A DNA stretch of 64,000 nt from Metaclostridioides mangenotii (GCF_018917235.1 NZ_JAHLOF010000004.1:186001-250000), one strand, 5' to 3'. Numbered from the stretch's first letter, positions 1 to 8,297 are shown. The notes: generated from the letters alone by a model not told the origin. Translations and numbers: made by a program.

Positions 1-162
1 GAAGTGTTCTTTTTAGGATTTTTTGCTGGTAAATGGAAGGACTATATGGATAGAAATAAATTTAATAAAAATTATGATAATATGATATATAAGATTAAAA
101 TATTAGAAAGAGATAATAAATATTTAAAAAATAAGCTTTTGTTAAAAGATAGGACGTTGTAA
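1..162 (+). CDS. 3' end of an unidentified gene (5' truncated by window)
   Basis: An open frame enters at base 1 and ends in TAA at 160-162, giving 53 residues with no start in view. It begins with a short hydrophobic stretch (FFLGFFAG) followed by a lysine/asparagine-rich, probably helical tail. This could be the end of a single-span membrane protein with a cytoplasmic coiled coil. A rho-independent terminator follows immediately, which supports a real gene end. No family is recognised. Confidence 0.5.
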   Translation, partial: EVFFLGFFAGKWKDYMDRNKFNKNYDNMIYKIKILERDNKYLKNKLLLKDRTL

Positions 163-184
163 AAAATAAAGCAATTTTATTAAG

Positions 185-208
185 AGCCCTTTTATAAGGG
201 CTTTTTTG
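185..208 (+). terminator. Rho-independent terminator after the truncated gene
   Basis: A 7-bp stem (AGCCCTT / AAGGGCT) with a 4-base loop is followed by a run of T. It ends the transcript of the gene entering from the left. Confidence 0.85.
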
Positions 209-258
209 TTATACTATATTAATAAAGTGAAAATTATAAGTATAAAAAGGAGAAAAAT

Positions 259-681
259 ATGAGTTCTTATAAATTTAACTACAATGAAATGGAATATATA
301 TTATCTGAAGAAAATTGTATAGAAGTTGTAAATGATGAAGAAAAGCCTGTTAACAAATTTGATCTAAAAGAAGTGTTAGAGCTACTGAATAAAACTGAAA
401 AAGGAGTAGATTTTGATACAGAATACTATCAAGAAGCATGTACAGTTTGTTTAGATGGAGTAAAGGAGAAGCAAAAGTTCTTTGCATTTTTAGAGTATCA
501 TTTTTATATCTTCACAAAGAAAGGAGATTATAAAATAAGTGATTTATCTATAGATTATTCAGGAAAATCTTTCAATAAGCTTTCGAAAGCAAATGAAGTT
601 GATTATAGCTATATAGTAAGTGTTATTGTTTGTAAAAGCTGTGGTAAATTTGTTGTTCAAATTGAAAACTGCATAGTATAA
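259..681 (+). CDS. Hypothetical protein, 140 aa
   Basis: ATG start preceded by AAGGAG at good spacing. The 140-residue product is acidic and soluble, with no signal peptide or membrane segment. Two Cys pairs are visible: CTVC near residues 55-58 and CKSC near the C-terminus, which could bind a metal or be coincidental. The gene stands alone between two terminators. I do not recognise a family. Confidence 0.7.
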   Translation: MSSYKFNYNEMEYILSEENCIEVVNDEEKPVNKFDLKEVLELLNKTEKGVDFDTEYYQEACTVCLDGVKEKQKFFAFLEYHFYIFTKKGDYKISDLSIDYSGKSFNKLSKANEVDYSYIVSVIVCKSCGKFVVQIENCIV

Positions 682-1050
682 TTTGTTAAAATAATATATA
701 TAATTATACAGAAATTCAATAATATATTAACAATGTTATGAATTTTCATAATATCACAAATATTTTTTACCAGCTATGAAAAAAGTAAAATACTTTACAT
801 ATTTAATTTATGTATTTAGTTAAAGTAGATTTCTCATATTTAGAGATATCTACTTTTTTTAAAAAATTTTTAAATAATATTTTGAATAATATAAGAGTTT
901 TTGAAATTATTCAATTATAAATTTAAAATATATAAAATAATATGTAAATACTAAAATAATTAGTGAATTAAAAGTGAATTAAAAAATATTTCACTTTAAT
1001 GTATTTTAATTCATGATTATTTGTTATTATTATTAGGGGAGTGATAAACA
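682..1050. other. AT-rich intergenic region
   Basis: 369 bases with no supportable gene. It contains one clear rho-independent terminator (822-860), which probably ends the 140-aa hypothetical gene, and then about 190 bases of very AT-rich sequence that must hold the promoter of the first YczE-like gene. I cannot pick a convincing -35/-10 pair there. Confidence 0.6.
822..860 (+). terminator. Rho-independent terminator
   Basis: A 14-bp stem starting AAAGTAGAT and closing with ATCTACTTT (one internal mismatch), followed by seven T residues. Confidence 0.8.
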
Positions 1051-1740
1051 GTGAAAAATAGCTTGGGTATTATAGTTAGAATGTTTTTTGGATTTTTTAT
1101 AGTTGCTGTTGCCTCTGTACTAATGATCAATGCAAATATTGGCCTAATGGCTTGGGATGTACTTCATCAAGGCTTGTCAAATCTAATCGGTATAACTATA
1201 GGTCAAGCGTCAATTACTGTTGGCGTTTCTATTGTTATTATAGATGTTTTGTTGGGCGAAAATATCGGTTGGGGAACAGTTCTCAATATGATATTTATAG
1301 GAGCATTTATGGATTTAGTAATATATCTAGACTTCATACCACAGTCGCACAATATTTATATGGGACTATTTATGAACTTTATAGGATTAATTCTTACTTC
1401 TATCGGATCTTTTTTATATTTGGGTGCTCATTTAGGAAGTGGACCTAGAGATGGTCTTATGATTGCACTTCATAAAAAAACTAAGATGTCAGTACGTATG
1501 GTAAGAACTATGCTAGAAGTAGGAGCTCTTATTGTAGGATGGACTTTAGGTGGTACAGTTGGTGTGGGAACTTTCTTATGTGCAATAGCGCTAGGATATG
1601 TTATGCAGCTTGTATTTAAAGTATTTAAGCTTGACACATCTACTATAGTTCATAGATCAATAACAGCAGATATTGTGTTTTTAAAATCAAAGCTTAATTA
1701 TAAGCAAAAAGAACATGAAGAAAAAGATTTAACAGCTTAA
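1051..1740 (+). CDS. YczE/YitT-like integral membrane protein (copy 1)
   Basis: 229-residue polytopic membrane protein starting at GTG, with GGGGAG upstream. About five hydrophobic segments cover residues 7-30, 45-65, 75-95, 105-130 and 150-190, followed by a charged tail. The pattern GLMAWDVLHQG near residues 31-41 and LGSGPRDG in the middle are typical of the YczE/YyaS/YitT membrane family. Its role is not established; transport or regulatory functions have been suggested for relatives. The next gene is a close tandem paralogue in the same orientation, separated by an attenuator-like hairpin. Confidence 0.85.
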   Translation: MKNSLGIIVRMFFGFFIVAVASVLMINANIGLMAWDVLHQGLSNLIGITIGQASITVGVSIVIIDVLLGENIGWGTVLNMIFIGAFMDLVIYLDFIPQSHNIYMGLFMNFIGLILTSIGSFLYLGAHLGSGPRDGLMIALHKKTKMSVRMVRTMLEVGALIVGWTLGGTVGVGTFLCAIALGYVMQLVFKVFKLDTSTIVHRSITADIVFLKSKLNYKQKEHEEKDLTA

Positions 1741-1754
1741 AAAATTTAATTAAC

Positions 1755-1792
1755 TACGAGTAGTGCAAAGTTAGGCCTACTCGTATTTTAAT
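1755..1792 (+). terminator. Hairpin/attenuator between the paralogues
   Basis: A perfect 9-bp stem (TACGAGTAG / CTACTCGTA) with a 13-base loop, followed by TTTTA. It may partly terminate transcription between the two YczE-like genes. Confidence 0.65.
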
Positions 1793-1803
1793 ATAAAAAA
1801 GGA

Positions 1804-2517
1804 GTGGTTGGCATAAATAAAGTTACAGTTACCGGTATATTTAGGATGTTCTTGGGATTTTTTATTTTTGCGATTTCTTCAGTGCTTATGATTAATGGAA
1901 ATATAGGTCTTATGGCATGGGATGTATTTCATCAAGGCGTATCACAAACTTTAGGAATTACTATAGGGCAGGCCGCTATATCTGTAGGATTAATGATAAT
2001 TATTATCGATGTGTTTTTAGGTGAAAATATAGGTTGGGGAACTGTATGCAACATGATTTTTATCGGATTATTTATGGATTTGATTATATACGTCGATATA
2101 ATTCCAAAAGCTGAGAATATTTATATAGGAATAATAATGAATTTGATTTCAATAGTTCTAGCCGCGTTTGCATCGTTCTTATATCTTGGAGCTTATTTAG
2201 GAAGTGGTCCAAGAGATGGTTTGATGCTTGGAATTCATAAAAAAACTAAAATATCAGTTAGAATGATTAGAACACTAATAGAAGTTGGAGCTTTAGTTAT
2301 AGGTTGGCTCTTAGGAGGAACAGTAGGAGTAGGTACATTTTTAAGCGCTTTTACTTTGGGATATGTATTACAGTTAATATTTAAAATTTTTAAGTTTGAT
2401 ACACAGTCTATAGAGCATAGACCTATAGCTACTGATGTGAGATATTTAAAAAATAAATTTGGCAATAAAGTTGATTATAAGTCCGAAGAAGAAAGTAAAA
2501 AAGAAGTAGAAGTTTAA
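1804..2517 (+). CDS. YczE/YitT-like integral membrane protein (copy 2)
   Basis: 237-residue paralogue of the preceding gene, alignable over its whole length (GLMAWDVFHQG, ENIGWGTV, LGSGPRDG and GTVGVGTFL are shared or nearly so). The charged C-terminal tail has diverged. The start is uncertain. GTG at 1804 overlaps the AAAAGGAG element itself, which leaves no spacing. An ATA codon at 1813 has ideal spacing and would align the N-terminus with copy 1, so a rare non-canonical start is possible. The function is unknown beyond the family. Confidence 0.8.
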   Translation: MVGINKVTVTGIFRMFLGFFIFAISSVLMINGNIGLMAWDVFHQGVSQTLGITIGQAAISVGLMIIIIDVFLGENIGWGTVCNMIFIGLFMDLIIYVDIIPKAENIYIGIIMNLISIVLAAFASFLYLGAYLGSGPRDGLMLGIHKKTKISVRMIRTLIEVGALVIGWLLGGTVGVGTFLSAFTLGYVLQLIFKIFKFDTQSIEHRPIATDVRYLKNKFGNKVDYKSEEESKKEVEV

Positions 2518-2587
2518 GAAATGAAAAGATATAAATAGATAATTTGTAAATTTACCTATGCGAAAGTTCATAAACTTATGCAAATCA

Positions 2588-2620
2588 AAAGGTGGCCGTA
2601 TTGACCACCTTTTGGTTTTC
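2588..2620. terminator. Bidirectional terminator
   Basis: Stem AAAGGTGG / CCACCTTT with a T-rich tail on the plus side and an A-rich stretch on the other side. It serves the YczE-like pair and probably the convergent DUF1540 gene. Confidence 0.75.
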
Positions 2621-2633
2621 TTAAAATTAGAAC

Positions 2634-2939
2634 TTATTTTGAAACAAACGTTTCACAACTAGCATCGTTAGCATTTATGTGTACGCTTTCTGCTTTGCAA
2701 AGTTCACTTTCGTTATATTTACATTTAGTTGCTTCGCAATGTATATCGTTTGGATTTACTTGTTTAGAAGAGTCGGCGCTATTAGTCATTCCTGATTTTT
2801 CTCTATCTTCAAAAGAAGCACAATAAGTACCATCTGTAGACATTGCTTGTCTACCGTCTACTTTAATATTACCAGCGTAGCATAATTGGCTAGAGTTATA
2901 GACACAATTAGTAGCTGCACAATCTAAATTTTCATGCAT
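2634..2939 (-). CDS. DUF1540 domain protein with two Cys-rich repeats
   Basis: 101-residue protein made of two similar Cys4 repeats: C7, C12, C20, C40 and C68, C73, C81, C95, each beginning with the pattern C-x-A-T-x-C-x-Y-N. This is the DUF1540 pattern common in clostridia, probably a small metal-binding module, of unknown function. ATG start with an AGGAGG-type site upstream on the minus strand. There is no signal peptide, so it is expected in the cytoplasm or spore. It is a single-gene transcript. Confidence 0.85.
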   Translation of the reverse strand: MHENLDCAATNCVYNSSQLCYAGNIKVDGRQAMSTDGTYCASFEDREKSGMTNSADSSKQVNPNDIHCEATKCKYNESELCKAESVHINANDASCETFVSK

Positions 2940-3028
2940 AATTTTACCTCCTAAAATTTTAGTCGATTTTAGTATGTGTAAAAATGTACTGTTTATTCAT
3001 AAAATTGCGTAATCGTTTTAAAATAGTA

Positions 3029-3057
3029 TTGACATTAATTTGAATATTAATTATTAT
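3029..3057 (+). promoter_or_regulatory. Probable sigma-A promoter of the LacI-type regulator
   Basis: TTGACA at 3029-3034, a 17-base spacer and TATTAT at 3052-3057, about 40 bases before the start codon. Confidence 0.6.
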
Positions 3058-3094
3058 TTTAAAGGAATAAAATAAAATATAAAGGATGAGGTAT

Positions 3095-4114
3095 ATGATA
3101 ACTATAAAAGATATAGCTAAGAACTTAGGTGTCAGTTACTCAACTGTATCTAGGTGTTTAAACTCTTGTCCTAATGTATCAGAAGAAACCAAACGAAGAG
3201 TAGAGGAAGAAGCAGATAGATTAGGCTTTCATTTTAATGTAAACGCTAGAAATTTAGTAAAAAAGAGTACAAATACAATTGGTGTAGTTTTTTCAAATAA
3301 TTTCAATGACAGTGATATGAGAAGATTTTTTAGTGATGCAATGGAAAGTTCTATAAGATCGATCGAATCGAATAAATATGATTTTATTATTCAGCCAAAT
3401 AATAATATTTCTGGTGAAAGTAATATATATAAACTTGTAAACGGTCAAATGGTAGATGCGTTATTGATAGTATCAGAGGATATAAAAGAGAAAGAATATG
3501 AATTTCTTAATAAGAATAATTTTCCGCATGCATATGTATTTTTTAAACCGAAATATTATATAGAAGAAAGAAATAACTATTTTTGGGATGATAATGAGTA
3601 TGGTGGGTACATATCCACAAAACATCTTATAAATAAAGGACATAATAAAATACTTACTATAACATCTAAAGATAAAAATAGTGATATGTATATGGATAGA
3701 ACCGCTGGTTATCTTAATGCTATGAAAGAATCAAATTTAGAACCGCACATTATGGAGACTAACATGGATTTTGAATCTCAGGTTGAATTTGTAAATCAAA
3801 ATATAGAAGAGTTAAAAAAATACACTGCAATTTTTATACAACAAGATATTCCTGCAATTTCGATAAATCAGGAACTTAAGCTAACTCATAATATTAATGT
3901 CCCAGATGAAATATCTATAATTACATATAATAATATAGAGTTAATAGATTATTTCAAATCTGAACTAACTACAATAGATGACAAAAGGGAAGCAGTTGTA
4001 AAAAATGCTACAGATTATTTAGCAGAAACTGTAAATAAAAAATCTGGTGAAGGTATTAAAAGGGTTCAGTACCCATCAATTATAGAAAGAGGCAGCGTAA
4101 AATCAATAAATTAA
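3095..4114 (+). CDS. LacI/GalR-family transcriptional regulator
   Basis: 339-residue DNA-binding regulator. Residues 1-50 form the LacI helix-turn-helix (TIKDIAKNLGVSYSTVSRCL) with a hinge helix, and the rest is a periplasmic-binding-protein-like sensor domain. An in-frame ATG lies at 3086, but the AAAGGATGAGG element overlaps it and has correct spacing to ATG 3095, giving a start of MITIKDIA, the usual one for the family. The convergent neighbour is a CstA-type transporter, so control of carbon or peptide uptake is possible but not shown. The ligand is unknown. Confidence 0.9.
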   Translation: MITIKDIAKNLGVSYSTVSRCLNSCPNVSEETKRRVEEEADRLGFHFNVNARNLVKKSTNTIGVVFSNNFNDSDMRRFFSDAMESSIRSIESNKYDFIIQPNNNISGESNIYKLVNGQMVDALLIVSEDIKEKEYEFLNKNNFPHAYVFFKPKYYIEERNNYFWDDNEYGGYISTKHLINKGHNKILTITSKDKNSDMYMDRTAGYLNAMKESNLEPHIMETNMDFESQVEFVNQNIEELKKYTAIFIQQDIPAISINQELKLTHNINVPDEISIITYNNIELIDYFKSELTTIDDKREAVVKNATDYLAETVNKKSGEGIKRVQYPSIIERGSVKSIN

Positions 4115-4121
4115 AATAAAT

Positions 4122-4152
4122 AAAAAAGAGGATAATTTATCCTCTTTTTTAT
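4122..4152. terminator. Bidirectional terminator
   Basis: Inverted repeat AAAAAAGAGGATAA / TTATCCTCTTTTTT between the convergent LacI-type and CstA-type genes, T-rich on both exits. Confidence 0.8.
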
Positions 4153-4180
4153 TTATTTATATTATTTTTATAAAATTTAC

Positions 4181-4201
4181 TAACTAACTAACTAACTAAC
4201 T
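4181..4201. repeat. TAAC tetranucleotide repeat over a stop codon
   Basis: Five perfect TAAC units lie across the 3' end and stop codon of the CstA-type gene. Any phase of the repeat meets TAG within 12 bases, so slippage would change only a few C-terminal residues. Confidence 0.9.
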
Positions 4202-5642
4202 CAAGATTTTTCTCTTTTAGCTTCTTTCCGTATTTAATAGTTAAGAATGCATATAAAAGTGTTAATGGTGCAGAAATAATATAAGATATATTTAAACTTA
4301 AGTTAAAACCTATTTTCGCATTAAGTATATAACTGAATATTACGTATGCGTAGAACATACCTGGTATTAATGACATCAGATAGTTTTTATTTCTAACAAT
4401 CAAATACACTGTAATCATTGCAAATGCGAACACTGCAATTGTTTGATTACTCCAAGAGAAATAACGCCACAGAATATTAAATCCTTTTTCGCTAGATTTC
4501 GCAAATACAAGTATTGCAATTACGGGAATAAATATACCTATAGTAAGAACAATTCTATTCCTTTTAATTTTTTGATCAAATTTAAAATGCTCTGCAAGTA
4601 TTAATCTTAATGATCTAAGAGCAGTATCACCTGAAGTTATTGGAAGTACAATAACGCCTATTATTGCTATAACTCCTCCAACAGAACCAAGTAGATCTCT
4701 TGCTACAAGTCCTATTACAGAAGCTGTACCTACAAATGAGCTATCAATTCCTTTAGAATAGATCCCCATTGCAGCAGCAGCCCATATCATAGCTATTAAA
4801 CCTTCTAATATCATAGTATTGTAGAATGTGCCTCTTCCTTCTCTTTCGTTTGATACAGATCTTGCTATAAGAGTAGCTTGAGTAGAGTGGAATCCAGATA
4901 CAATACCACAAGCAATTGTTACGAAGAAAGTTGGTATTAAAGGAATTCCATCAGGATGAATACCAAGCCAGTTTGCAGTACTAAGTTCGCTAAGCTGATA
5001 ACCATTTGTAAATATTCCAACTCCGACACCTACAGCTGATAACAGTAATATAGCACCAAAAATAGGGTAAATACGACCGATAATTTTATCGATTGGGAAT
5101 AGTGTAGCACATAGATAATATAAAAATATAAGTCCGTATACAATCCATACAACTGGGTTACCCATTACTGGTTTTTGTCCAAGTAGCTGAGACACAACTA
5201 AATCTCCTGGTGTATATATAAATACTGTACCTACTAGTAACATAAGTAGACATAAGAAAATCTGATAGACTCCGTAAACTCTTTTACCTAAAAATTTGTT
5301 TACTAAAGCGGGCATTTGAGCACCTTTTTCTCTAATAGATATCATTCCACACATATAATCATGTAGAGCTCCACCAAAAACACAACCAATTGGAATTAAT
5401 ATAAAGGCGATAGGTCCAAATAATATCCCTTGTATTGGCCCTAATATAGGTCCAGTACCGGCTATATTTAATAATTCGATAAGACTATTTTTCCATTTTT
5501 TCATTGGAACGTAGTCAACGCCATCCCCTTCTGTAATTGCAGGTGTTTTTCTGTCATCTGGCCCAAATACTTTTTCACAGTATTTTCCGTATAGGAAGCC
5601 ACCAACTAATAGTAATGCAATACCTACTAAAAATGTTAACAT
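4188..5642 (-). CDS. CstA-family carbon starvation/peptide transporter
   Basis: 484-residue membrane protein with more than ten hydrophobic segments. The CstA pattern is clear: an N-terminal GKYCEKVFGPDD region, then GPILGPIQGILFGP and GALHDYMCGMISIREKG. CstA relatives import peptides or pyruvate with a cation. The protein is shorter than E. coli CstA (about 700 residues) and matches the short CstA type of Gram-positive bacteria. ATG start with a GGAGAGGTGAT-like site on the minus strand. A strong inverted repeat lies about 30-55 bases upstream of the start. The C-terminus is encoded by a TAAC repeat. Confidence 0.9.
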   Translation of the reverse strand: MLTFLVGIALLLVGGFLYGKYCEKVFGPDDRKTPAITEGDGVDYVPMKKWKNSLIELLNIAGTGPILGPIQGILFGPIAFILIPIGCVFGGALHDYMCGMISIREKGAQMPALVNKFLGKRVYGVYQIFLCLLMLLVGTVFIYTPGDLVVSQLLGQKPVMGNPVVWIVYGLIFLYYLCATLFPIDKIIGRIYPIFGAILLLSAVGVGVGIFTNGYQLSELSTANWLGIHPDGIPLIPTFFVTIACGIVSGFHSTQATLIARSVSNEREGRGTFYNTMILEGLIAMIWAAAAMGIYSKGIDSSFVGTASVIGLVARDLLGSVGGVIAIIGVIVLPITSGDTALRSLRLILAEHFKFDQKIKRNRIVLTIGIFIPVIAILVFAKSSEKGFNILWRYFSWSNQTIAVFAFAMITVYLIVRNKNYLMSLIPGMFYAYVIFSYILNAKIGFNLSLNISYIISAPLTLLYAFLTIKYGKKLKEKNLELVS

Positions 5643-5672
5643 AAAATATCACCTCTCCATAGAAATATTAAA

Positions 5673-5696
5673 TTTTGGTTAACTTTTTAACCAAAA
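5673..5696. promoter_or_regulatory. Perfect inverted repeat upstream of the CstA-type gene
   Basis: Ten-base arms TTTTGGTTAA / TTAACCAAAA separated by CTTT, 30 bases before the start codon on the minus strand. It is a candidate operator or 5'-UTR hairpin. It has no T tail in the reading direction of the gene. Confidence 0.5.
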
Positions 5697-5839
5697 GTTA
5701 ACTCAGTATTTAGTATAAGTTATAATCACGAATAAATCAAGAAAGATTAGTTGAAATTTTCTGACAATAGGGGTTAATAAATTATCTTATTACCGAAATA
5801 ATAGATAAATACTATATTGCAATTCGTTGATATAGTTAA

Positions 5840-5868
5840 ATGCAATTGTACTTTGCATCTTATATAAT
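5840..5868 (+). promoter_or_regulatory. Putative promoter and operator of the sao operon
   Basis: TATAAT at 5863-5868 is preceded by an inverted repeat ATGCAA-N7-TTGCAT (5840-5858) placed where a repressor would block polymerase. A second TATAAT lies at 5871-5876. No -35 box is convincing, so activation or a weak promoter is also possible. Confidence 0.4.
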
Positions 5869-5924
5869 TGTATAATTATGTAAGAAAAGAATATCAAAAA
5901 ATGTATAATTTTGGGGGTATTAAA

Positions 5925-6257
5925 GTGAAGGTTGCTTATATTTTTAGTAGTACAAACGCACATAAAATATTGGACAAGATGATAATTCCTCAACTTGAAC
6001 AAGGAAATCATGGTGCAGAGGTTCTAGGAATGTTTTTCTTTATGGATAATACGTTATTTCTAACTAAAGGTAATCCGGTAGGTGAAAGACTTAGTAAGCT
6101 ACATGATAAATCTGGAATGATTATTATGGGTTGTGATCAATGTACAATTGAAAGAGGAATTGATAACAATTTAGTAGATGGGGCTACTATTGGTTGTTTT
6201 CCAAATCTATATACGTGCTTAGGTAATGCTGGTATAGATCAAGTAATTACATTATAA
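5925..6257 (+). CDS. saoD: DsrE-related protein, first gene of the SAO operon
   Basis: 110-residue soluble protein of the DsrE/DsrF sulfur-carrier fold type: an N-terminal beta strand (VKVAYIFSS) and then Cys-containing loops GCDQCT (CxxC) and IGCFPNLYTCLG. An upstream in-frame ATG at 5868 exists, but the GGGGGT site with proper spacing supports GTG 5925. DsrE-like proteins relay sulfur, or other thiol-bound groups, between partners. Here it heads a gene set with four selenoproteins, so a thiol/metal relay is a reasonable inference. The name saoD is from memory of the SAO system and is moderately certain. Confidence 0.75.
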   Translation: MKVAYIFSSTNAHKILDKMIIPQLEQGNHGAEVLGMFFFMDNTLFLTKGNPVGERLSKLHDKSGMIIMGCDQCTIERGIDNNLVDGATIGCFPNLYTCLGNAGIDQVITL

Positions 6258-6283
6258 AGTATATTTTTATAAAGTAGATTATA

Positions 6284-6317
6284 AATCACCCATAGAGAGC
6301 GATATCTGTGGGTGATT
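6284..6317 (+). other. Intercistronic hairpin between saoD and saoT
   Basis: Nine-bp stem AATCACCCA / TGGGTGATT with a 16-base loop and no T tail, followed by a small ACGT-flanked A-run. More likely a processing or stability element than a terminator. Confidence 0.45.
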
Positions 6318-6404
6318 GTTACGTAAAAAAACGTTATATATTTATAAAATTTAAAATTTATTTTGTGGGATAGAGATTTTTATTTTTTAATTGGAGTGTG
6401 AATT

Positions 6405-6656
6405 ATGTCAAAAGTTTTAGTTGAGTTTATAAGCACTTGACCATCTTGTGATGAGCATGGAGGGCTTATTAAAGAGCTTGGCGATAAATACAGCGATAAA
6501 TTAGAAGTAAAGCTGTATACTGCCGGAAAGGATTTTTCGTATGTAAAAAAATACGGGCTTATAACAAAAGGGACGATGATTATAGGTCAAAAGAAAAAAT
6601 ACGACAGATTAAATAGAAAAAGTATTGAAAAAGCAATATTAGAAGCGATTAAATAG
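6405..6656 (+). CDS. saoT: Thioredoxin-like selenoprotein with UxxC motif
   Basis: Ordinary gene calling misses this gene because codon 12 is TGA (6438-6440). Read as selenocysteine it gives an 83-residue thioredoxin-like protein: strand KVLVEFIST, then U12-P-S-C15, a helix, and a C-terminal region with KKYGLITKGTMIIGQKK. UxxC replaces the CxxC redox pair of glutaredoxin/thioredoxin-like small proteins. The frame is open with normal codon use on both sides of the TGA up to TAG 6654-6656, and a GGAG site precedes the ATG. It probably reduces or transfers a group between partners in the operon. Name saoT from memory of the SAO system. Confidence 0.85.
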
Positions 6657-6754
6657 AATTTATTTTTATGATATTGAGTTTTCAGTTAAAATTTTCGCTA
6701 TTAAAATCTATTAATTTTTATATTTAATCAAAAATTTATATTTTTAGGAGATTA

Positions 6755-7843
6755 ATGAATATGTTAGAGACGATCTTTACTGCTGTAAAAGATACTATTA
6801 TTACAGCATTTATTATGTTAAATGGATCATCTGGTTGGCTAATGATAAGTTTTGTATTAGCTGGTGTTCTTCATAATGTCGTTACTCCAGAGAGATTTCA
6901 AGAACATCTGGGTAATAAAAAAGTATCATCTTTATTAAAGAGCACTATATCAGGAATGTTTTTACCAATTTGCAGTTGTGGAGTTATTCCTATAGGAATA
7001 AGTATGTATTATTCTGGAGCATATTTAGGACCAATGTTGGCATTTATGACATCAACACCTATTATAAACCCGATAGCTGTAATACTTTGTTTTGGCCTAT
7101 TAGGTCCTCAGATAACTATAATATACATTATTGCAGGGTTTACGCTGCCGATGTTAGTTGGTTTTTTAGGGAATACATTCGCTAAAGACGAACTTTATGT
7201 TGTTAGTAGTGGTGATGATTCTGAAAAAATAGATTTAGAAGAAGAAAGAAAAGGTTTTTTTGAAAATTTAATAGACGGAATGAAATGGTCATTTAGTGAA
7301 CTTGCCCTTACTATAAGTAAATATGTAGTAGTAGGGATGATCATGGCAGGGTTTATTACTACAATTCTTCCAAGCTCGATCATACAGAAGTATTTAGGGA
7401 ATCCAGGTATGATATCAATGGCAAGTATAACCATTTTGGCATGTATCATGTATGTCTGTGCAGTTGGCCACATACCATTTATTGCTGCACTAGTAGCAAG
7501 TGGAGCGTCTCCTGGAGTAGCGATAACATTCTTAATTGCTGGAGCAGCTACTAATTTACCCGAGCTTATTAGTATGTATAATGTTATTGGAAAAAGATGT
7601 GTAATTATATACACAGCAACTCTTACTATAGGATCCATAATTATAGGTTATATAACCAATCTACTTTTAAGTGGCAATTCAAATATTGTAAATAGTCAAG
7701 CCGATGGACCATCGGTACAACTTGCAAATAGTTTATTCTTAAATATCCCAGAATCTATCACATATATATGTTCAATAGCAATAATAATTTTCTGTATAAT
7801 TGCAATCTTTCCTAAAATGAAAGAGTCAATTAATAATGCGTAA
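6755..7843 (+). CDS. saoE: ArsP-like (DUF318) permease, probable organometal efflux
   Basis: 362-residue membrane protein (356 if ATG 6761 is used, which has better spacing from AGGAG). It has about eight to ten spans. The hallmark is LPICSCGVIPIG with a CxC pair at about residues 73 and 75, shared with the ArsP/DUF318 permease family, whose characterised members expel trivalent organoarsenicals. A second conserved half-motif, VGHIPFIAALVASG, and AGAATNLPEL near residues 230-275 support the family. Within this operon it is best read as the export arm for a soft-metal or metalloid product. Its stop overlaps the next gene by 8 bases. Confidence 0.85.
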   Translation: MNMLETIFTAVKDTIITAFIMLNGSSGWLMISFVLAGVLHNVVTPERFQEHLGNKKVSSLLKSTISGMFLPICSCGVIPIGISMYYSGAYLGPMLAFMTSTPIINPIAVILCFGLLGPQITIIYIIAGFTLPMLVGFLGNTFAKDELYVVSSGDDSEKIDLEEERKGFFENLIDGMKWSFSELALTISKYVVVGMIMAGFITTILPSSIIQKYLGNPGMISMASITILACIMYVCAVGHIPFIAALVASGASPGVAITFLIAGAATNLPELISMYNVIGKRCVIIYTATLTIGSIIIGYITNLLLSGNSNIVNSQADGPSVQLANSLFLNIPESITYICSIAIIIFCIIAIFPKMKESINNA

Positions 7844-8297
7844 AAAAATAATTGTAGCTGGCATTGTGATAGTATGCTTGATATTGGGTTCAAAAATATT
7901 GGAAGAAAACTTAAAAGAAGATGATGGATTACCAAATGTAAATAAACAAACACTTAAATACTTTAAATCAAATTGCGAATACAAAGATATCATAACTTAT
8001 GCTGAAGAAGATGTTAATGGTGATAATAAAAAGGACCTTGTAGTTATTTATAAAAATATAGAAGGTCATAATAGATTAATTGTCGTTGCAAGCAAAGGTG
8101 ATGATTATTACATGACAGATCCAATAACAGCACCAGTAGAAGATCAAGCTATAACATTTAAAGATATTGATTCAAAAGGTGTTATGGAGATTATGATTTC
8201 TGGTTCTAAAAATAAAAAGTTTGGTTACGCAATTTACAGATTGGAAGGCAATAAGCTAGAAGATTTATTTGGTGAAAATATGGAGAGTTGTTGTTAA
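7836..8297 (+). CDS. saoC: Exported protein ending in Cys-Cys-COOH
   Basis: 153-residue protein with an N-terminal signal anchor (IIVAGIVIVCLILG) and a small extracytoplasmic domain. That domain holds an EF-hand/FG-GAP-like loop, DVNGDNKKDL, near residues 60-70. The last residues are MESCC, so two cysteines form the very C-terminus. This is the signature of the 'Cys-Cys-COOH (seleno)protein SaoC' family as I recall it; some relatives carry Sec there. Here both codons are TGT (Cys). It is translationally coupled to saoE by overlap. A terminal CC could bind a soft metal outside the membrane and hand it to the ABC importer (inference). Confidence 0.8.
   Translation: MRKKIIVAGIVIVCLILGSKILEENLKEDDGLPNVNKQTLKYFKSNCEYKDIITYAEEDVNGDNKKDLVVIYKNIEGHNRLIVVASKGDDYYMTDPITAPVEDQAITFKDIDSKGVMEIMISGSKNKKFGYAIYRLEGNKLEDLFGENMESCC

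Noticed and set aside
4181..4201. TAAC repeat as a phase-variation switch
   Set aside because: Every reading phase of the repeat meets TAG within 12 bases, so slippage would only change a few terminal residues.
7195..7638. 147-aa minus-strand ORF opposite saoE
   Set aside because: It lies fully inside a well-supported membrane protein gene, lacks a good ribosome site, and is explained as a shadow frame.
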